This document shows, piece after piece, positions 1 to 7,598 of a DNA stretch of 64,000 bases. The notes beneath the pieces were generated by a model. That model had not been told where the DNA came from. It ran no database searches and was given only the letters and a program-made list of their open reading frames with translations. The DNA comes from Citromicrobium bathyomarinum (GTDB taxonomy: Bacteria; Pseudomonadota; Alphaproteobacteria; Sphingomonadales; Sphingomonadaceae). The stretch's first letter is position 1. Every line of letters begins with the position of its first letter. The stretch covers positions 3,083,501 through 3,147,500 of the forward strand of contig CP155577.1 of the NCBI GenBank assembly GCA_001306305.2. Direction: 5' to 3'. The translations under genes were made by a program, and so were the position numbers.

Positions 1-183
1 GGCGTTGTCGCCTTTGTAGCTGCCCTTCAGGAACGCCTGGAGGGTGCTCTCCGCGATCCCGACCGCTTTGGCATAGCGCGCCCAGGGAATCGGCGGATCG
101 GTCGCCTCGCGGTGGGCAATACCCCACAGCCGGATGTCTTCGATGTCGTCGTCATTGATCGGAAGTTGGCTTACGTTGATCAT
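1..183 (-). CDS. MuB-like transposition protein, N-terminal part
   Basis: The first 61 residues of a leftward gene cut by the window edge. The stretch STLQAFLKGSYKGDN closely resembles the N-terminal helix-turn-helix of phage Mu MuB, where GTISSFINDKYNGDN stands at the same place. MuB is a DNA-binding AAA+ ATPase that selects target DNA and activates the transposase. The ATPase domain lies outside the window. The ATG at 183 follows a purine-rich AGAAGGCAGGG and begins 16 bases after the transposase stop, matching the Mu A-B order. Confidence 0.85.
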   Translation of the reverse strand, partial: MINVSQLPINDDDIEDIRLWGIAHREATDPPIPWARYAKAVGIAESTLQAFLKGSYKGDNA

Positions 184-199
184 GATCCCTGCCTTCTGA

Positions 200-2179
200 T
201 TATTGGCTGTTCGCTGCGCGCTTCAGCAGTCCCGCGCGCATTCGATCGAGTGTCGCGGCGTTGTTCGCCGCCTTGGGGCGCGGCGATCGCTGCGCCTCGG
301 CATCCGGGTGTCTGACGGGGGCGACCACGCCCGCCTCGGGCTTGGCCGACTGCGCTTTCGATCCGGCCTGAAGCTCGATCAGCGCGTCGGCGGAGATCAG
401 CTCTTCCGCCTCGGCCAATGCCTTGGCCCGTTTGCGGTATTCGCCGGTTCGCTTGGCCGCTTCCTTCGCCCCGGCGACATCGGCAAAGCCGCTGTCCACC
501 AGCTCCGGCGCTGCGGTGATGTAGCGCCCCTCCAGATCGTAGACGTGGACCTCGGAATGCAGATTGTCCGGGTCGAACCGCACCGTCACCAGCTCGCCAC
601 GCAAAGCGGAAAGCTCCCGATGCCAGTAGCGATTGCCGTGCAGCTCGATCTCGCCGTTCAGGCTGTTGAGCTTCTTCTGGTCCGCCGCCAGAAGCGCCCA
701 GCGCAGGTGCTCCGGGCTCGCTTTCGAAATGCGTGAAGTGGCGTAGCTTTCGGCAAACACCTCGTCGAAGCTGCGGCCCTTGGCCGCTTCGGTGCGGCGT
801 CCGGTGCGCGCGTTGTGGCGGGTGATCCACTCGTCCACCAGCGCGGAGAAGGTATCCCACTCCACCACCTTGGTGCCGTAGTTCGAAGGCTTCGCCATCG
901 GGCTGGGGCCGGTGTACGCACCCTCACACTCCGGGGCCTTGCCGATGTAATTTTCCAGATCGCGAAACGCCCGCTCGATCGGCTTCGATTGGCCGTGATA
1001 GGGCAGCGCCGCGTGAACCTGCACGCCGACGCCAGTTAGCAACCCGACAGGCTCCTCCTGCTTGACCTTGAACCGGAAACGCTTGCCCCGGTGTCCGCCA
1101 GTGATCCACTTGCTCCAGAAGGCCCGGCTGTTGTCGAGCAGAGCGTGATGCGGGATGCCCCACTCGCGGAAGAGATCGGCAAAGGCGAGGCGAGTCTGGA
1201 TCGCGCTCTCCTCGCAGCCGAGCCGCCACGCCACGATCTTGCGGCTGTAAACGTCTTGGATCGCGACCAGCATAGGGCGGATCGGCTCCTTCGAGCGATG
1301 CATCGGCGGAGGTGCGACCCGCACGTCGAACTTGTGTCCGTCGATATTCACCCATTCGAGCGCGTGCATGCCGGCCACCGTTCGGCGGTTCGCGGGAACC
1401 GAGCGCACCAGCGCCTCTTCGCCTTGCCGTTTGAGCGTCCAGACCTCTGGCGGAACCTCCGCCTTCAAACGCCTCCTGAAGGTGCGCTCAACCGGGATCG
1501 AGACGCCCCTTTCCTCGGCCGCCGCCGCGACCCGCTCGTAACAGCTTGTCAAAGTGGGCGCAGACGGACGCAGCGCGAGCGACTTGAACAAAAGCCACAG
1601 ATCGTCCGGGATCGCTGCCTTGGCGCCGCCGCCCTTCCGCCGCGAGGCGAGCGCGGGCAGCCGGTCGGCCCGGTCGAGCCCGCGGACCTTTTTTATCCAG
1701 CCGAAAATGGTCGAGGAACCGATGTCCCTCTCTTGGGCGATCGCGGCCACAGCGGCGATACGCGAAGCGCCAGCGCCTTCCAGTGCCTCGACCTCGGCAA
1801 TGATGCTCAGCCGCTCTTCGGCCTCCCGCTTCACCTTGGCGGGCTGCCGCTCGAACCAGTTCCAAGCGTCTGCGCGCTGGGTCGCTGCGTCGGTTTTCGG
1901 GGCTTCCTCCGCGACCACGCCGCGACGGATCAGCTCAAGCCGCGCTTCGCCGGGCAGCAGAGCGAGGTGATACTCGGTCCCGCCGCCCCGGCCCGTGCGC
2001 TTGCGCACCAGCACTTCGCCATCATTGCCGACGCGGGACGCCCAGCGCTCTTCGCTCGCCCGCAGATTGATCCCGCGCTTGTTCGTCGGCAGGCCCGGCA
2101 GCGCCAGCTCCGCAAGCTCCGCTGCCGAGAACCATGCGTCCTCCTGCGTCATCGCAGCGATTGCCAGTTCTGCGCTCAT
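200..2179 (-). CDS. MuA-type DDE transposase
   Basis: A 659-residue protein close in length to Mu transposase A (663). Residues 10-75 form the Mu-type winged HTH that binds the phage ends. Residues 120-240 hold further HTH-like DNA-binding segments. The RNase H-fold integrase core covers about 270-420, with candidate catalytic D280 (in NIDGH), D349 (LLDNSR) and E402 (KPIERAF); the spacings of 69 and 53 are near those of MuA (67 and 56). The C-terminal beta-barrel and an Ala/Lys-rich tail, which in MuA contacts MuB, follow. It cuts phage ends and strand-transfers them during lysogenisation and replicative transposition. Start ATG at 2179 overlaps the preceding stop as ATGA, so it is translationally coupled. 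Confidence 0.96.
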   Translation of the reverse strand: MSAELAIAAMTQEDAWFSAAELAELALPGLPTNKRGINLRASEERWASRVGNDGEVLVRKRTGRGGGTEYHLALLPGEARLELIRRGVVAEEAPKTDAATQRADAWNWFERQPAKVKREAEERLSIIAEVEALEGAGASRIAAVAAIAQERDIGSSTIFGWIKKVRGLDRADRLPALASRRKGGGAKAAIPDDLWLLFKSLALRPSAPTLTSCYERVAAAAEERGVSIPVERTFRRRLKAEVPPEVWTLKRQGEEALVRSVPANRRTVAGMHALEWVNIDGHKFDVRVAPPPMHRSKEPIRPMLVAIQDVYSRKIVAWRLGCEESAIQTRLAFADLFREWGIPHHALLDNSRAFWSKWITGGHRGKRFRFKVKQEEPVGLLTGVGVQVHAALPYHGQSKPIERAFRDLENYIGKAPECEGAYTGPSPMAKPSNYGTKVVEWDTFSALVDEWITRHNARTGRRTEAAKGRSFDEVFAESYATSRISKASPEHLRWALLAADQKKLNSLNGEIELHGNRYWHRELSALRGELVTVRFDPDNLHSEVHVYDLEGRYITAAPELVDSGFADVAGAKEAAKRTGEYRKRAKALAEAEELISADALIELQAGSKAQSAKPEAGVVAPVRHPDAEAQRSPRPKAANNAATLDRMRAGLLKRAANSQ

Positions 2180-2637
2180 TCGCTTGCCCCTCCACGGCGG
2201 ATGGGCTGAGCGGTTCGGCGCAGATCTCGCGCCTTCGCCTGGAGCGCCCTGATCTCCTGTTCGATGCTGCCGAGTTCCACCGTCTCCAGCTCGCGTCCGG
2301 TGATCACGCCGCAGCCGGTTTCGCGCAGGTGCGCGTCGAGCAGATCGTAACGCCGCGTGACGACAACGATCGCCATCAGGCGGGAGAAGGGGATTTTGTG
2401 ATCCTCGCGTGAGGGGCTCGCATAGGCGTCGAGCATCGTCTTGGAGACTTCATCCGCCAGCAGCTTGCTGACCTCGGCTGCGATCCGGTAGCGATCGCGA
2501 CCGTCGCTATTGAGCATCTCGCCCACAAACACGTTGGTGCGCTTCTCGAACCCCGCGAGCGCGGCCTCGCCCGACGGCACCGCAGGTGCGTCGAAACAGA
2601 AGCCGATCTGATCGGGGTGCGATTTCGCCTTAGCCAT
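2176..2637 (-). CDS. Prophage early protein of unknown function, 153 aa
   Basis: I do not recognise a named family. The product is a soluble, charged, largely helical protein; a helical C-terminal segment (about residues 110-140) could dimerise. The chosen ATG at 2637 is preceded by GGAG nine bases upstream and overlaps the previous stop as ATGGCTAA; a longer ATG at 2652 lacks a ribosome site. Its stop overlaps the transposase ATG by four bases, so both are made from one message. Its place immediately before MuA suggests a role in early transposition or its control, which is inference only. Confidence 0.8.
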   Translation of the reverse strand: MAKAKSHPDQIGFCFDAPAVPSGEAALAGFEKRTNVFVGEMLNSDGRDRYRIAAEVSKLLADEVSKTMLDAYASPSREDHKIPFSRLMAIVVVTRRYDLLDAHLRETGCGVITGRELETVELGSIEQEIRALQAKARDLRRTAQPIRRGGASE

Positions 2638-2899
2638 CGCCGCCCGCTCCATCGTGCAGGGCGTCCCGTGAGGGCGCGAGGGAACCGGGCGCGTGACCGG
2701 ACGGCAGAACCGTAATGACCCGCCCTTCAAGGATCACGACGCGCTGGAGACCCGCCAGCTTCACATAGCGCGCGCCGAACTCCGAAGCCCGCTGGAACAC
2801 TGGCGCGTTGAGACGAGCGCAAACCTCCCGCGCAGGGACGTTCTCGACCCGCTCCTGGTAGCGCATGATCGCGTGCGAAGTGACGAGCAGCCTAGCCAT
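2630..2899 (-). CDS. Small prophage early protein, 89 aa
   Basis: No family recognised with certainty. The N-terminal pattern SHAIMRYQERV followed by a basic, strand-rich middle and a short GRVITVLPSG strand looks like the fold of small DUF4258-type or RelE-like RNA-binding proteins, in which an SxHA.xR motif near the N terminus is typical. This resemblance is by eye. The ATG at 2899 overlaps the upstream stop (ATGGCTAG), the same kind of overlap used elsewhere in this operon; an in-frame ATG at 2914 is the alternative. Its stop overlaps the next start. Confidence 0.7.
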   Translation of the reverse strand: MARLLVTSHAIMRYQERVENVPAREVCARLNAPVFQRASEFGARYVKLAGLQRVVILEGRVITVLPSGHAPGSLAPSRDALHDGAGGDG

Positions 2900-3839
2900 G
2901 AGGAAACCCGTCATGCGTGCACCCGTCGAGCAGGCGACCGGCGCGCTTCTTGCCCACCCTGACGAGGGCGGTGCTCATCGGGTTTTCGTGAACGCAGGCG
3001 AAGCCATCGGGCATCAGGTCAGCGCCGGGGAGACCATCGCCGAGCAGCGCCTCGTCCACGTCGTCCAGCGGGGCCCACTCGCCCCATTGCTTGAAGAGAA
3101 AGGGTACGCCTGCCGCTGCGCACTGGTCGCGCAAGGACCGCGCCCAATCGGGGTGCATGGGCCGTGCTTTGAGGCCGCTCTCTCCGCCGACGATCACCCA
3201 GTCGAGACTACGATGGCTGTCCCAAGTTGCCCCATACGGGCGATAGATTCCGCCGCTGAGTGACTTGATCACCCAGCCATCGCTAGGAATGCGCTCAAGA
3301 TCGACCGGCTCCAGCAGTGGTTCGCAGGAAAGAAAGCGTCGAGCGGCGGGAATGGCGAGCTGGACTGGCACGCGCCGGTTTGCCTCGGTCTGGTTCTCTG
3401 CCGTCGTCCCGATCCACACGTTCGGATAGCCCGCGCCCCAATCCGTAGGCAGATAGGTGGGCAGGTTCTGCGGGCGCTTCGTCAGGATCAGGAGGATGAC
3501 ATCGGGGCACTCGCGCGCCAGCTGCCAGACCTTCGCGCGCCATTCCGGCAGGATCGACCGATGATTGTCGGCGAAGTCGGACAGCGAATTGACGAAGATG
3601 CGCGGCTTGCGCCCATGCTCGGCGATGAACGCTGCTGCATTGCGCTGCATCTTGCGCACGACCTGCTCGCCAGCCTTCACGAAGCTGCGGTCCCCATGCG
3701 GGCCCCACAGGACCCGATGCTTCCGATGATCCCAGTCGGCTTCGGCGTAGCAGTGGTCGCACGCCGGGCTCAGCTTCGTGCAGCCGATCCAGAAGTTCGC
3801 CGTCGCGTCTGCCCATTCGATCTTGGTGTTATCAGCCAT
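2892..3839 (-). CDS. DUF5131 (phage Gp37/Gp68-type) three-cysteine protein
   Basis: A 315-residue member of the DUF5131 family (PF07505), recognisable from the opening NTKIEWADAT followed by C20, C27 and C30 in a C-x6-C-x2-C cluster, then IFVNSLSDFAD, LILTKRPQNL, WIGTTAENQ, FLSCEPLLEP, WVIVGGESG and a C-terminal FKQWGEW. The family has a TIM-barrel pattern like radical-SAM enzymes and its cysteines probably hold an Fe-S cluster, but no reaction is established to my knowledge. It occurs often in phages. ATG at 3839 follows GGAGG at good distance, two bases after the preceding TGA. A radical-SAM-like protein inside a transposition operon is notable. Confidence 0.88.
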   Translation of the reverse strand: MADNTKIEWADATANFWIGCTKLSPACDHCYAEADWDHRKHRVLWGPHGDRSFVKAGEQVVRKMQRNAAAFIAEHGRKPRIFVNSLSDFADNHRSILPEWRAKVWQLARECPDVILLILTKRPQNLPTYLPTDWGAGYPNVWIGTTAENQTEANRRVPVQLAIPAARRFLSCEPLLEPVDLERIPSDGWVIKSLSGGIYRPYGATWDSHRSLDWVIVGGESGLKARPMHPDWARSLRDQCAAAGVPFLFKQWGEWAPLDDVDEALLGDGLPGADLMPDGFACVHENPMSTALVRVGKKRAGRLLDGCTHDGFPHG

Positions 3840-3841
3840 CC

Positions 3842-4036
3842 TCAACGCCTCCGCTGTCCGAAATTATGCTTCCAGCGGACGCGCGGAGCTGCCGGATCGC
3901 TCGGCGCTTCGACCGTGCGCAGATCTTCGATCAGCTGCGCCGCATGGGCGTGGCCCGCTGCGGTCAGGCGGTTGTCGCTGCCCAGCAGGCCGCGCTCGCG
4001 CAGGTCCTGCCGCAGGGGTTCGATCCGCCCGCTCAC
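3842..4036 (-). CDS. Small prophage protein, 64 aa
   Basis: A 64-residue basic protein of unrecognised family. The first part, RIEPLRQDLRERGLLGSD, is helical, and the segment RLTAAGHAHAAQLIEDL resembles the winged-helix end of small phage regulators in which 'LTAAGHAHA' follows the recognition helix. It begins with GTG overlapping the previous TGA (GTGA) and ends two bases before the DUF5131 start, so it belongs to the same transcript. Function unknown. Confidence 0.65.
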   Translation of the reverse strand: MSGRIEPLRQDLRERGLLGSDNRLTAAGHAHAAQLIEDLRTVEAPSDPAAPRVRWKHNFGQRRR

Positions 4037-4266
4037 AGGATCACCTCGAACCCGCTTGTCCGGGCGAGATCGATCACGTCTTCGGCAAGCATCAGGTCGC
4101 GCTTGCCGGTCACCCGGTACTCACGGACCAGCGCGTCGCGGTTATGCACGTCGACCAGAACGCCGCGCCTGCGCAGATGCTTGGTCGCCGCGTCGATATT
4201 CGCCTTGCGCAGATCGAAAGGGATTTCGCGCGCGTTGGGGCTTGGGAGAACAGCCGTCTTAAGCAT
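4033..4266 (-). CDS. Small prophage protein, 77 aa
   Basis: A 77-residue protein of unrecognised family. It contains PFDLRKANIDAATKHLRRRGVLVDVHNRDALVREYRVTG in segments of helix-strand-helix, ending DVIDLARTSGFEVIL. ATG at 4266 overlaps the stop of the zinc-ribbon gene as ATGCTTAA; a longer reading frame to 4341 has no ribosome site and would overlap that gene by 80 bases. It may be a small DNA-binding protein, but nothing decisive is visible. Confidence 0.65.
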   Translation of the reverse strand: MLKTAVLPSPNAREIPFDLRKANIDAATKHLRRRGVLVDVHNRDALVREYRVTGKRDLMLAEDVIDLARTSGFEVIL

Positions 4267-4462
4267 CGCTGGTCTCCCCGCTCGCGATCGGGCAGGCCGA
4301 ATAGTTGCACGGCACCGTGCGCAGCTGCCCGCACGCGTCACATTTGGTGTAGGGCGCGATAGGCACCTGCATCACGCCCTTGCCGTAGGCAGGCCGGTCG
4401 CCGACCGTTTTGGCGACCACGCTTTCGGTCAGCCCGAACGGGGCGGGTTTGACGTTCGACAT
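4259..4462 (-). CDS. Small putative zinc-ribbon protein, 67 aa
   Basis: A 67-residue protein with four cysteines arranged CDACGQ...CNYSACP, the pattern of a small zinc ribbon or zinc knuckle. The N-terminal half lacks features. It follows the previous gene by four bases and overlaps the next one, so is part of the early operon. Small zinc-ribbon proteins are common in phage early regions; partner and role are not visible. Confidence 0.65.
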   Translation of the reverse strand: MSNVKPAPFGLTESVVAKTVGDRPAYGKGVMQVPIAPYTKCDACGQLRTVPCNYSACPIASGETSDA

Positions 4463-4466
4463 CGGC

Positions 4467-4673
4467 TTAGTCCCTCATCATCCAGGGTTCGTCGGGAAGA
4501 TCGCGCAGCCTCTGCGGTGCAGCCGTCTCGACCTTGCGCGTGCCGGTGGCACCCTTGTCGCGGCGGCGAAGCGCGAAGCGCGCCTCGATCGGCGTGCAGC
4601 CAGTCTCCAGCACCAGCGCCATCTCGTGCCTGTGCTGACGGTGTTTGTCGGCGAGCGATTGCCGGGCCATCAT
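4467..4673 (-). CDS. Small prophage protein, 68 aa
   Basis: A 68-residue very basic protein of unknown function. It starts MMARQSLADKHRQHRHEM, then has LETGCTPIEARFALRRRDKG, a short helix-turn-helix-like stretch. The ATG at 4673 overlaps the TGA of the preceding gene (ATGATG context), which fixes the start and argues for real translation. No family recognised. Confidence 0.6.
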   Translation of the reverse strand: MMARQSLADKHRQHRHEMALVLETGCTPIEARFALRRRDKGATGTRKVETAAPQRLRDLPDEPWMMRD

Positions 4674-4873
4674 GCGTCTCCCCGCTCCAGCTTGCGCGCG
4701 ATGCGCGCCTCGGTTTCGGCCTGCTCGCGCGCCCACAGCCTGCCCGCCAGACGACGCTCCAGCAGCGCCTCTTCGGCGCGCTCCTCGGGCGTCAGGGGTC
4801 GAGTGCAGCGCAGGCGCGAGAGTTGCTCACGGCGCGCTTTCTGCGCAGCTTCCTTGGCAGCATGCCGTCCCAT
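4670..4873 (-). CDS. Small charged coiled-coil prophage protein, 67 aa
   Basis: A 67-residue protein almost wholly made of charged helix rich in Arg, Glu and Ala (for example PEERAEEALLERRLAGR), predicted to form one long helix or coiled coil. The ATG at 4873 overlaps the stop of the preceding gene by ATGA. It lies in the early operon. Unknown function; small helical proteins of this type may act as adaptors or nucleic-acid binders, which is speculation here. Confidence 0.6.
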   Translation of the reverse strand: MGRHAAKEAAQKARREQLSRLRCTRPLTPEERAEEALLERRLAGRLWAREQAETEARIARKLERGDA

Positions 4874-5223
4874 CACGGGGCCACCCGGACAGGGCGGCGC
4901 ACGTGCTTCCTGCGGATCAGGTCGGTGAAGGCGCTCTCCGCCGCGATCAGTTCGTCCGCGCAGGGACGCACCTTGCGGAAGAAGCTCGCGTCGAAGATCT
5001 TGCCGGGGTAGCGATCGAAGCCGAGCCAAACGATCATCTCGCCCCTCACGGGGCATCGTTTGATGCGAACCTTGGTGACAGTGCGCGTCTCGCTCAGACG
5101 CGGCCCACCGGTATCCTCACGGGAGACTGCGCAGATCCACTCGCCCTGGACGATGCACTCGGCCATATCGCCCGCCTGCCACTGCTCGGGATCGATCGCC
5201 TTCTGCTTGCGGAAGAGGCCCAT
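4873..5223 (-). CDS. Prophage early protein, 116 aa
   Basis: A 116-residue protein of unrecognised family with an SH3-like or small beta-barrel look: GDMAECIVQGEW, then TVTKVRIKRCPV and MIVWLGFDRYPG strands, followed by a helical C terminus ending in a basic HVRRPVR tail. The GDMAEC...V pattern at about residues 18-26 is common in phage proteins read as small barrels. Both ends overlap neighbours by four bases (ATGA), so it is translationally coupled to the ParB-like gene upstream. Confidence 0.72.
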   Translation of the reverse strand: MGLFRKQKAIDPEQWQAGDMAECIVQGEWICAVSREDTGGPRLSETRTVTKVRIKRCPVRGEMIVWLGFDRYPGKIFDASFFRKVRPCADELIAAESAFTDLIRRKHVRRPVRVAP

Positions 5224-6197
5224 CAGCCTTGCTCCTCATCCAGCAGCTCGCGCAGCTGCGCTTTCATGTCCGGGGTCAGCTGTTCGACGAAGCTGGGCAA
5301 GAACCTGCGCTTCTGGCCGATGCTGAGACGGCTCCAGCCGCCGAGGATCTGATTGACGAACTTCTGCTGCGGCGCAGGCGTGGCATCCGGTCCGCGCTGC
5401 GCGACCTCGGCAGCGACCAGCGCGTCCTCGACCTTGCTCTCAGGATTTTCGAGCAGCGCCTCGATCACCCGCCGCCGTGCGGCTTCGTCTTTGACCTCGG
5501 CGATCTTCTTCAGCTGGCTCGCATTCTCGCCCACCACCGGATGCTGCGAGAGCGGCTCGGCCAGCCGGGGAAACGGCTCAACCACCAGCCGATAAAGCGC
5601 CAGATCACGCCGGATGGTGCGCTTATCGAAGCCCAGCGCGTCAGCCACAGCATCCTGCCAGCCATATACGGCGGACATCTTGTCCGCCGTATCATCGACC
5701 TCGGCATTGAGCGCCTTCTCAAGGTCCTCTTCGCCGTGCTTGACCCGCGCCCAGCGGGCCTTGATCGCCAGCTCCTGCTGCGAAAGATCGCCATGCTCGC
5801 GCGCGATGCGCTCCTGCGCGGCGCGCACCAGCGCGGCGGTGAACTTGGCCCGCTCGATCGGCGGCGGCGTCCTGCGGTGCAGGTTCTCGCTCGCCTCCAG
5901 CTGCTCCAGCTCGGCAGGTGTGCCGTCGACCACCAGCGCATGGATGCCGATCCCTTCGATCCGCGCGCCCATCGTGCGGTGCAGACCAACATGCAGCCGC
6001 CAGGGAAACTCGCTTCCCTCGGGCTGTGCCGAGACCTTGATCGGGTCGCGCTGGCCGTCGATCGCCATCAGCCTGCCGAACGCGGCTGCCTTGTCAGGAA
6101 AATAGAAGCCGATCCGGTCGAACACGTCGATCGTGTTCGGATCGAGGACCACGGCCTTGGCGCTCTCCAGCACCGACTTGGGCGCAGGAGCGTTCAT
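5223..6197 (-). CDS. ParB/Spo0J-like DNA-binding protein
   Basis: A 324-residue protein with the ParB/RepB layout. Residues about 25-115 form the ParB N-terminal domain with GLHRTMGAR and the ENLHR motif, equivalent to the ENLQR box of CTP-binding ParB proteins. Residues about 165-205 hold an HTH (VADALGFDKRTIRRDLALYRL). The C-terminal third is helical. ParB-like proteins bind DNA at specific sites and may spread as CTP-dependent clamps; in alphaproteobacterial Mu-like phages they sit in the early region before the transposase. No parA is near, so plasmid-style partition is unlikely. ATG 6197 overlaps the previous stop by ATGA; GTG/ATG choices farther upstream would overlap more. Confidence 0.88.
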   Translation of the reverse strand: MNAPAPKSVLESAKAVVLDPNTIDVFDRIGFYFPDKAAAFGRLMAIDGQRDPIKVSAQPEGSEFPWRLHVGLHRTMGARIEGIGIHALVVDGTPAELEQLEASENLHRRTPPPIERAKFTAALVRAAQERIAREHGDLSQQELAIKARWARVKHGEEDLEKALNAEVDDTADKMSAVYGWQDAVADALGFDKRTIRRDLALYRLVVEPFPRLAEPLSQHPVVGENASQLKKIAEVKDEAARRRVIEALLENPESKVEDALVAAEVAQRGPDATPAPQQKFVNQILGGWSRLSIGQKRRFLPSFVEQLTPDMKAQLRELLDEEQG

Positions 6198-6607
6198 TTG
6201 GCCGCTCCACATAGACGATGACCGGCATCGGTGGCGGACTTAGGCTCGTTGGCATGCTTCAGGGAGAACAGCCCATGCTCAAGTCCGACGCCGACCTTGT
6301 CGAGGAGCTGCAAGACAAGGTCTATGCCCTCCAACAGCTCCTTCTCGCGCTCATCGCGACCGAGCAGGCCATCGATCCGCGAATCGGCGATGGCGTTCGC
6401 GAGATCGCGATCAGCCAGATCGAGGCGCTCGCTCTCGACGGTCGGCACCGCGCCAGCATCCATCTGACGGGCCTCGTCGAGGCGCTTCTTCAGTGTCGAG
6501 ACTGACGCTTGAACGCACCGCAGCCTTTCGCGCAGCTCAACGCGACGAACGATCCGACGCGCACCGGCGGGATCAGCGAACCCACTTCCGTTCTGCAACG
6601 CGCTCAT
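6194..6607 (-). CDS. Prophage early helical protein, 137 aa
   Basis: A 137-residue mostly helical protein. Residues about 15-45 (RRIVRRVELRERLRCVQASVSTLKKRLDEA) and 60-120 form amphipathic helices with heptad-like leucines, so a coiled coil or helical bundle is likely. No family recognised. The ATG at 6607 overlaps the stop of the HTH gene as ATGA; longer frames run back into that gene. It is the second gene of the early operon, directly after the HTH regulator. Confidence 0.7.
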   Translation of the reverse strand: MSALQNGSGFADPAGARRIVRRVELRERLRCVQASVSTLKKRLDEARQMDAGAVPTVESERLDLADRDLANAIADSRIDGLLGRDEREKELLEGIDLVLQLLDKVGVGLEHGLFSLKHANEPKSATDAGHRLCGAAK

Positions 6608-6843
6608 GCCCAAGCCGCCTTCGGCTCGCCCGCATCGCGCTCTTCTTTCATCGTCTTCAGCGTGGAACGCAGTCCGACGATCGCATTGTAGCTCGCGCTG
6701 GTTGGCTCTGGGTTCCCCGGCGTCTGCTTCCAGCGCCAGAAGCTGCTGGGGTGGACACCCGCGCGCTTGCACAGCTGCGCAATCGAAAAACCGGCCCGAC
6801 GCGCCTCGCGCTCGATTTCGGCAATGGCTTCCTGCTGATCCAT
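6604..6843 (-). CDS. Small HTH protein (Ner/Cro-like), first gene of early operon
   Basis: A 79-residue protein with an N-terminal HTH: EIEREARRAGFSIAQLCKRAGVHPSSFWRWK, ending in a tryptophan-lysine recognition helix of the Cro/XRE type. It is the promoter-proximal gene of the leftward operon and diverges from the S24 repressor, the position of ner in Mu, whose product shuts down early and repressor transcription. ATG at 6843 is chosen because the codons upstream run into the perfect inverted repeat of the operator; an ATG at 6885 inside that repeat is the alternative. Function by position and fold. Confidence 0.78.
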   Translation of the reverse strand: MDQQEAIAEIEREARRAGFSIAQLCKRAGVHPSSFWRWKQTPGNPEPTSASYNAIVGLRSTLKTMKEERDAGEPKAAWA

Positions 6844-6846
6844 GCC

Positions 6847-6896
6847 AACTGCAATAACTGCATTTATGCAATCACACAACCGCATAAATGCAGTTA
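6847..6896. promoter_or_regulatory. Prophage operator: perfect 15-bp inverted repeat plus extra half-site
   Basis: TAACTGCATTTATGC at 6855-6869 and its exact reverse complement at 6882-6896 are separated by 12 bases. A further 9-bp half-site AACTGCAAT at 6847-6855 directly abuts AACTGCATT at 6856-6864, making a short tandem. The block is AT-rich against a GC-rich background and lies between the divergent HTH gene and repressor gene. This is the expected binding region for the S24 repressor and/or the Ner-like protein. Confidence 0.8.
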
Positions 6897-6929
6897 CGGT
6901 TGCGGTCGGCCATTTGGTAGCGATGGCCT

Positions 6930-7598
6930 GTGGACGGGCTAGAACAGGATACGGCGCTGGTGCGCGCGTTGGTTTCCCACGTCGGCGACCATGTGGCTGG
7001 CGTTGCGAAGAAGGCGGGCCTCGCTCCCTCGACTCTCCAGCGTCCCTACAAGGGCACCGCAGAGACCAGGATCAGCCAGCGCACCCTTGAAAAGCTGCGC
7101 GCCGCCTATCCTAATTTTCCAGGCTGGGCGCGGACACTGGAAAGTCCTCGCTCGACGTTCCATCACCAGCTCGTCGAAGAGGCTCGCGCAACCGATCTGG
7201 TCGAGATCGACGAAGTCGACCTGCGCTACGGCATGGGTGCCAGCGACGTGAGCGGGCATGTCGAGCCTGCAAAGCGCGTCTTCTCGCGCGAGTGGCTACG
7301 CAATTTCACCGATGCTCGCCCCGGCCAGCTCTACTGGGCGATCGGGCAGGGGGATTCGATGGAGCCAACGATCAGCAGCGGCGACCTCATCCTGATCGAC
7401 CGCAGTCAGGACACTATGTTTGACCGCGACCTGATCTGGGCCTGCACCGTGGGCGACTTCGGCATGATCAAACGCTTGCGCCCGACACGCGACGGCGTCA
7501 CCATTATGTCAGACAATCCCAGCGTGACGGATGACTTCGCCACCGATGGCGAACTGACCATAATCGGTCGCGTGATCGCCAAGGTGGGGAAGCTATGA
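6930..7598 (+). CDS. S24-family (LexA/CI-like) prophage repressor
   Basis: A 222-residue repressor. Residues 10-65 form a DNA-binding domain with HTH (GVAKKAGLAPSTLQRPYKG). Residues 130-222 form the LexA/CI S24 peptidase domain, with catalytic Ser143 in GQGDSMEP and Lys181 in MIKRLRP. Such proteins keep the prophage silent and are inactivated by RecA-stimulated self-cleavage, so SOS induction is expected; no clear Ala-Gly or Cys-Gly cleavage pair stands out in the linker (Gly-Met-Gly at 101-103 and Ser-Gly at 108-109 are present). It begins with GTG at 6930 and overlaps the next gene by ATGA. Confidence 0.92.
   Translation: MDGLEQDTALVRALVSHVGDHVAGVAKKAGLAPSTLQRPYKGTAETRISQRTLEKLRAAYPNFPGWARTLESPRSTFHHQLVEEARATDLVEIDEVDLRYGMGASDVSGHVEPAKRVFSREWLRNFTDARPGQLYWAIGQGDSMEPTISSGDLILIDRSQDTMFDRDLIWACTVGDFGMIKRLRPTRDGVTIMSDNPSVTDDFATDGELTIIGRVIAKVGKL

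Noticed and set aside
1091-2209. Long plus-strand frame opposite the transposase
   Set aside because: Arg/Pro-rich low-complexity translation with no motif; the MuA homologue on the other strand has catalytic residues and full family length.
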